From VXNE01 sp965205735 (GTDB lineage: Bacteria > Pseudomonadota > Gammaproteobacteria > Pseudomonadales > Azotimanducaceae): 64,000 bases of DNA. Numbering within the stretch: position 1 is the stretch's first letter; each line of letters starts with the position of its first letter. The DNA lies in the NCBI GenBank assembly GCA_965205735.1, contig OZ242179.1, positions 4,030,001 through 4,094,000 of the forward strand. The letters run 5' to 3'. Below are positions 59,791-64,000 of this stretch, piece by piece. The position numbers and the translations under genes were made by a program. Below the pieces are notes generated by a model. It had not been told where the DNA came from, did not search any database, and saw nothing but the letters and a program-made list of their open reading frames with translations.

Positions 59791-60984
59791 ATGCTGGAAG
59801 GAACCATCCATCCGGACTACGCGGAGGTCGCGTCGTCGCTGCGGCGGGCCATTCCCCGGACGGGGCACGGCGGCGCAGCGGTATGCGTATACCACCGGGG
59901 ACGTTGCGTGGTAGACCTCTGGGGCGGCACGCGGGACGGCGAGGGCAGCCCTTGGTGTGAGGACACGGTCTGCCTGTCGTTTTCCACCACCAAGGGCGTG
60001 GCCTCGACGCTGCTGCATATCCTGGTCGACCGGGGACGCGCGGCCTACGACGACCCCGTTTCCCGGCATTGGCCGGAGTTTGGTGCCCAGGGCAAGGATT
60101 CCATTACCGTACGTCAACTGCTGTGCCATGAGGCCGGACTCTATCGAATCGCGGAAATGGTCGAACGCCCCGCCGAGATGCTCGATTGGGAACACATGAA
60201 ACAAGTGGTCGCGAACGCCGCGCCCGTTCACGCGCCGGGCGCCACGCATGGCTATCACGGATTGACCTATGGCTGGCTGATCGGCGGTCTGGTCGAGTCG
60301 ATTGCGGAGCGGCCGTTTCAGCGCGTGCTGCGAGAGGAATTGATCGAGCCGCTGAACCTCGAGGGCATGTTCATAGGCATGCCCGCGGAAGCGATGGCGC
60401 GCCGGGCGAAGTTGCGGGACGTGCTGGTAGAGCCGCCGAGCTCGCCGACCGACGACTGGCGCGCGACGTTGAGGGAACGCATCGAGGAGGCGCTGACCGT
60501 GGTCGGTATCGAACTGCCTGAGTTCCGGGCTTCGATGATGCCCTTTTCGGAAGCCTTCGACTGGAACGACGATGCGGTGGCCGCTGCGGTGATTCCGGCC
60601 GCCAACGGCCACTTTACCGCGCGTTCGTTGGCGAAAATGTACTCCATGATTGCGAACGGAGGCGAACTCGATGGTGTGCGTCTTCTGTCGCGTGACACCG
60701 TAGCCGAGATCGGTCGGGTGCAGAATCGCGGTCGCGACAAGGTGTTGTTCGTGCCGATGCAGTGGCGTTTGGGCTATCACCGCGCATTCGTTCTCGGTGC
60801 CCGCGTACCCGCCGCCTTCGGCCACTATGGCTACGGAAGTAGCGGTGCATTTTGCGATCCGTCGCGCAACCTTGCAGTGGCGATGACTGTGAATAGCGGC
60901 GCCGCTTCAACCAGCGCCTATTCGCGCTTGCCCCGTATCGCAGGCGCGGCAGTACGCGCGGCGGATCGCCTGCGCTCCCCATGA
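59791..60984 (+). CDS. Serine hydrolase, beta-lactamase class C / EstB-like family
   Basis: 397 residues from ATG 59791. The S-x-x-K motif is FSTTKG near residue 70, the Tyr motif YHGLTYGW near 155, and GHYGYGSSGAF near 350 stands for the third motif. There is no signal peptide, so it is a cytoplasmic esterase-type member rather than a secreted beta-lactamase. The stop overlaps the start of the carboxypeptidase gene by four bases. The 236-base gap upstream has no gene and should contain the promoter. Confidence 0.88.
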   Translation: MLEGTIHPDYAEVASSLRRAIPRTGHGGAAVCVYHRGRCVVDLWGGTRDGEGSPWCEDTVCLSFSTTKGVASTLLHILVDRGRAAYDDPVSRHWPEFGAQGKDSITVRQLLCHEAGLYRIAEMVERPAEMLDWEHMKQVVANAAPVHAPGATHGYHGLTYGWLIGGLVESIAERPFQRVLREELIEPLNLEGMFIGMPAEAMARRAKLRDVLVEPPSSPTDDWRATLRERIEEALTVVGIELPEFRASMMPFSEAFDWNDDAVAAAVIPAANGHFTARSLAKMYSMIANGGELDGVRLLSRDTVAEIGRVQNRGRDKVLFVPMQWRLGYHRAFVLGARVPAAFGHYGYGSSGAFCDPSRNLAVAMTVNSGAASTSAYSRLPRIAGAAVRAADRLRSP

Positions 60985-62477
60985 GCTATCAAGCATTGCA
61001 CCGGCAATTCGCCAAGATCGGCGATCTGCAGCATGCGCAGGCGATGCTGTCGTGGGACGAGGCGGTGATGATGCCTCGGGGCGGGGGCCTAAGCCGGGCG
61101 GAGTCCCTGGCAACGCTCGCGGGTGTCGTGCACACGATGATTTCCGACGCGCGCATCGGCGAATGGGCCGATGCGGCGGCACAAGAGGCGGAACTCGATG
61201 AATGGGAGCGCGCCAACGCGCGCGAGATTCAGCGCGTCTGGCGCCGCGCGCGCGCCCTGCCGGAAGCGCTCGTCGTGGAGTTCAGCCGCGAGACGGCGCG
61301 TTGCGAACAGGCGTGGCGCATACGGCGCGCGGAAAACGATTGGAACGCCATGGTGGAACCCTTGAGCCGGGTCGTCGAACTCAATAGACGGCGGGCGGAG
61401 TCTCTCGGGTCCGCCCTGGGACTGGACCCCTACGATGCTCTGATGGATGGGTTCGAGCCGGGAATGTGTCGGTCGGTGATCGATCCGATCTTCGAGCAAT
61501 TGAAGGGAGCCCTGCCATCGGTGATCGATGCGACGCTTGGGACCCAGCGCGATCCGTTGCCGATGCCGGGACCGTTCACCGACGCGCAACAGGCGGCGTT
61601 GGCACGGAACCTGATGCAACGGTTGGGATTCGACTTCGAACGCGGCCGACTGGATACCAGCCACCACCCGTTTTGCGGCGGCGACCCGGACGATGTGCGA
61701 ATCACGACGCGCTACAACCCCGACGACTTTCTCGAATCCATGTTTGCCGTGCTGCACGAGACCGGTCACGCGATGTACGAACAGGGATTGCCGATCGATT
61801 GGCGTCGTCAGCCCGTGGGGGGGTCGGGCGGCATGGCGTTGCACGAAAGTCAGTCGCTCCTGATGGAGATGCAGGTTTGCCGGAGCCGCGAGTTCCTGCA
61901 GTTCGCGGCGCCCATCGTGCGCCAGTCCCTGGGTTGCGACGACAACGACACGGCATGGTCGGCGGAAAACCTGCACCGTGCGGCGACCCGCGTTGCGCGT
62001 GGTTTCATCCGGGTGGACGCCGACGAGGTCACGTATCCGCTGCATGTCATTCTGCGCTACGAACTTGAACAGGATCTCATCGACGGCTCGATGCGCGTTA
62101 CGGACATTCCGGAAGCCTGGGATGCGAAAATGACGGAGTACCTGGGCCTCACGACGGCCGGAAACGACCGTGACGGCTGCATGCAGGACGTGCATTGGTT
62201 CGCCGGCTTGATCGGATACTTTCCGACGTACACGCTGGGTGCGCTCACGGCGGCGCAGTTGTTCGCGGCGGCACGCGCGGCGGGCGTCGCCGACGCGATC
62301 GGCGAAGGGAAATTCGAGCCGCTGGTGGACTGGCTTGGAAGCAACGTTCACGCGCACGGAAGCGCGAGAACCACCATGCAGATACTTGAAGATGCAACAG
62401 GCGCTGCGTTAGGTACGGGCGCCTTCCTCGCCCATGTGGCGCGGCGCTACGGAAGTGGTGACGAGGTCGCAGGATGA
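60981..62477 (+). CDS. M32 family metallocarboxypeptidase (thermostable carboxypeptidase 1 type)
   Basis: 498 residues. The zinc motif HETGHAMYEQG is at residues 259-269, and the second Glu lies in ALHESQSLLMEMQ. DVRITTRYN and the C-terminal IGYFPTYTLGALTAAQLF are other M32 hallmarks. It removes C-terminal amino acids from peptides in the cytoplasm. ATGA overlap with the hydrolase before it points to co-translation. Confidence 0.92.
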   Translation: MSYQALHRQFAKIGDLQHAQAMLSWDEAVMMPRGGGLSRAESLATLAGVVHTMISDARIGEWADAAAQEAELDEWERANAREIQRVWRRARALPEALVVEFSRETARCEQAWRIRRAENDWNAMVEPLSRVVELNRRRAESLGSALGLDPYDALMDGFEPGMCRSVIDPIFEQLKGALPSVIDATLGTQRDPLPMPGPFTDAQQAALARNLMQRLGFDFERGRLDTSHHPFCGGDPDDVRITTRYNPDDFLESMFAVLHETGHAMYEQGLPIDWRRQPVGGSGGMALHESQSLLMEMQVCRSREFLQFAAPIVRQSLGCDDNDTAWSAENLHRAATRVARGFIRVDADEVTYPLHVILRYELEQDLIDGSMRVTDIPEAWDAKMTEYLGLTTAGNDRDGCMQDVHWFAGLIGYFPTYTLGALTAAQLFAAARAAGVADAIGEGKFEPLVDWLGSNVHAHGSARTTMQILEDATGAALGTGAFLAHVARRYGSGDEVAG

Positions 62478-62701
62478 ACCGTCAGCCACCTTCAATCTGG
62501 CGTTGGATTGCCATCCCGGGCCGTCGGGGAGGTTCGCGCGGACACGCAATCCGTGGTCGCTTTCCGCCGGAAATTGTAAACTTGCGCGCAGCAGGTACTT
62601 GGGACCTTTCCATGGAAGGGAGACATCGCGAAGTTCGGCGTTCCCTGGGCGTCGGTTGCCTCTTGAGGAGTCCGGCGGGAGTGGGTCGCGCCGGAGGTCA
62701 C

Positions 62702-63169
62702 ATGCGCTGCTTGATGCTGACAGTCGCACTGCTGGCCGTGGGCCTGACATCGCCGCAGTCCGCTGCCGACGACGACGAAGAGACGGCGGACAACGCGCCG
62801 CTGGATGTTGAAACGATCCTCGCCAACCCATTGGATGAGGATGCGTATCGGAGCAGCAGGCATTGTATTTCCACCAGGAGCTACGACGGGGTGGAGATTA
62901 TTGACGACAGTACCTTGCTGTTTCGGGGGCGCAAGGCCATTTGGCTCAACCGCCTGTCGCGTCGCTGCCGCGGTTTGACGTGGGATTCGATCCCTACCAT
63001 TGAATCGCATGGCAGCCGGGTCTGTGAGCATGACCGCTTTCGCGGCCGGCCTCGGTCGGGATTCCCCGATTCCATGACCTGCACACTGGGTAGATTCGAA
63101 CTGATCGATGAGGGACAGGTTGAAAGCCTGCGCGCCGCACGGGGCGGCCGCTTGGGTCCCGAGCGGTGA
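62702..63169 (+). CDS. DUF6491 family secreted protein, copy 1
   Basis: 155 residues from ATG 62702, with GGAGG a few bases upstream. Signal peptide MRCLMLTVALLAVGLTSPQS. The mature part has paired cysteines and the family pattern: HCISTRSYDGVEIIDDSTLL, then WLNRLSRRCRGLTW and RVCEHDRFR. Function is unknown; the fold is probably a small disulfide-bonded periplasmic domain. It overlaps the next gene, a paralogue, by four bases. The 220 bases between the M32 gene and this start are open in the same frame but without a ribosome site. Confidence 0.75.
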   Translation: MRCLMLTVALLAVGLTSPQSAADDDEETADNAPLDVETILANPLDEDAYRSSRHCISTRSYDGVEIIDDSTLLFRGRKAIWLNRLSRRCRGLTWDSIPTIESHGSRVCEHDRFRGRPRSGFPDSMTCTLGRFELIDEGQVESLRAARGGRLGPER

Positions 63170-63630
63170 ACGGGAGGAAAACACGGCAACTCGCCGTCGT
63201 TGCCGCAGCCCTCATTTTGTGTGGGATCGGCGCCGCCGACGATGCGTCAGAGCGGGAGCCCGATGTCGACGCGGTCATTGCTGAAATCCTGGCTGGCCCG
63301 GACGACGTTGACTACGGCGAACCCCAACGTTGCATCGTGTCGGGGCGTATCGATCGCACCGAGGTCTTGAGCGACCGGTTCATCGTGTTTCATCTGCGCG
63401 GGGGCAAGAAATATGTTGTGCAGTTCAAGCGTCGTTGTCCGGGTTTGAGAAGGAACGGCCTCACGCGTATTGAGCGCCGTTCGTCACACATCTGCGCGAA
63501 CGACACGATTCAGGGACTCTTCGGCGGTCTCGACGGTGGAACCTGGGGACCGCGCTGCATGATCCCGCAGTTTGAACCCGTCACCGAGGAGCAGATCACC
63601 TTTCTCGAGGAAGCGCTGAAGGCGCGCTGA
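63166..63630 (+). CDS. DUF6491 family secreted protein, copy 2
   Basis: 154 residues from GTG 63166, overlapping the first copy (GTGA). Signal peptide core QLAVVAAALILCGIG. Cysteines occur at the same places as in copy 1: RCIVSGRID, RRCPGL and HICANDTI, with an additional GPRCMIP near the C terminus. The two are diverged tandem duplicates, so probably two subunits or two variants of one function. The gene converges on the aspartic protease gene. Confidence 0.75.
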   Translation: MNGRKTRQLAVVAAALILCGIGAADDASEREPDVDAVIAEILAGPDDVDYGEPQRCIVSGRIDRTEVLSDRFIVFHLRGGKKYVVQFKRRCPGLRRNGLTRIERRSSHICANDTIQGLFGGLDGGTWGPRCMIPQFEPVTEEQITFLEEALKAR

Positions 63631-63637
63631 TGCAGCA

Positions 63638-64000
63638 CTACGCAGCCTGGCCGAGTTGTCGCGCGCTGCCCGTCGCGACATCGGGACTCGCGGGGTTGAA
63701 CGACCTCTCGCGTCTTCGGGACAACCACCAGGTCCATGTCCTGCAGCGCTATCGCGCCCAGTAGGGGTTGATCGCCGATCACCACCGCCCCGGCGAAACT
63801 GGTGCGGTTGCCGAATCGAAGCTGCAGGGGACCAACATAGGGGGCGGCGCGGGAGGTCCCGTCGGCAAGCGAGACGCGTTTCGTGTCGGCCTGCTCCAGG
63901 GCCAGCAGCCGCTGAATATGCTCGGGAATGCAAAGGTAGTCCGAACCAGTGTCGGCCAGGGCATCGATGATGACTGGCGCCAAGTCTGGACGGCGAGGAT
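63638..64000 (-). CDS. Clan AA (retropepsin-like) aspartic protease, 5' end beyond the window, with a C-terminal frameshift
   Basis: Partial, running off the right edge. The catalytic motif IDALADTGSDYLCIPE is near the edge, and the second half has LLGAIALQDMDLVVVP. After EVV one extra base (GTTCAACCCC) shifts the frame. Dropping it gives NPASPDVATGSARQLGQAA and the stop at 63638, a usual end for this family. Without correction the frame runs on to about 63510, overlapping the DUF6491 gene. Such small proteases are cytoplasmic dimers of unknown substrate. Confidence 0.7.

Overview
The window is a GC-rich, densely coded chromosomal segment, most likely from a proteobacterium and probably a gammaproteobacterium. 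The hints are HspQ-, MtfA-, DUF6491- and TonB-receptor-type genes, a DsbD fusion and YhaN/YhaO-like repair proteins. I cannot place it below class. No rRNA, tRNA, CRISPR array or phage module was recognised. Most genes look like metabolism, transport and envelope functions of a free-living or host-associated heterotroph.

Layout: 1-6.7 kb holds a hydrolase tail, MtfA, ZIP and PiT-like transporters, a Tat-exported aldo/keto reductase and small membrane proteins. 6.9-15.9 kb carries a YhaN/YhaO-like repair pair, an SMP-30 lactonase, HspQ, an amidohydrolase, RtcB, an ADP-ribosylglycohydrolase, two small genes and a decayed methyltransferase. 16-31 kb is a tandem array of five paralogous peptide-type ABC substrate-binding proteins (SBPs) followed by one permease pair, with an Rpn-like nuclease gene and a relic SBP 3' end in the middle. 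31-35 kb has a sulfite-oxidase-like enzyme with a c-type cytochrome and an NfeD-like/flotillin pair. 35-41 kb holds a luciferase-like oxidoreductase, an acyl-CoA carboxylase subunit, a truncated SDR, an orphan antitoxin, a hydratase and a 2-hydroxyacid dehydrogenase. 41-51 kb has a TonB receptor, two thioredoxin-type proteins (one a giant DsbD-TlpA fusion) and an FG-GAP lipoprotein. 51-64 kb has a two-component system, CDF transporter, acetyltransferase, enoyl-CoA hydratase, a double CaiB CoA-transferase, beta-lactamase-like hydrolase, M32 carboxypeptidase, a DUF6491 pair and an aspartic protease.

The most unusual content is a nested set of dispersed repeats. (1) A 290-400 bp MITE-like element with about 18-bp terminal inverted repeats occurs three times, plus two solitary ends. 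(2) A roughly 40-45 bp GC-rich palindrome, here called E1, occurs about 15 times. It sits inside two of the three MITEs while the third has an empty site, and it sits in coding sequence. In the SBP genes it encodes tandem 15-residue units of the type EPSAGEREGAPLASK next to the signal peptide. Copy number differs between paralogues, and in two of them the reading frame between signal peptide and mature protein is broken inside or at the edge of this tract. (3) A roughly 70 bp element, E2, occurs in one MITE and in the N-terminal extension of the sulfite-oxidase gene. (4) A two-hairpin repeat, R2, occurs twice at gene ends.

The SBP array looks shaped by unequal recombination: two sequence subfamilies, a relic 3' end, and one gene whose signal peptide begins with a copy of the first codons of the downstream permease. 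At least six apparent frameshifts occur in the window. Some may be sequence errors, but one is a 4-bp tandem duplication and others lie in repeat DNA, so real decay or slippage is likely for part of them.
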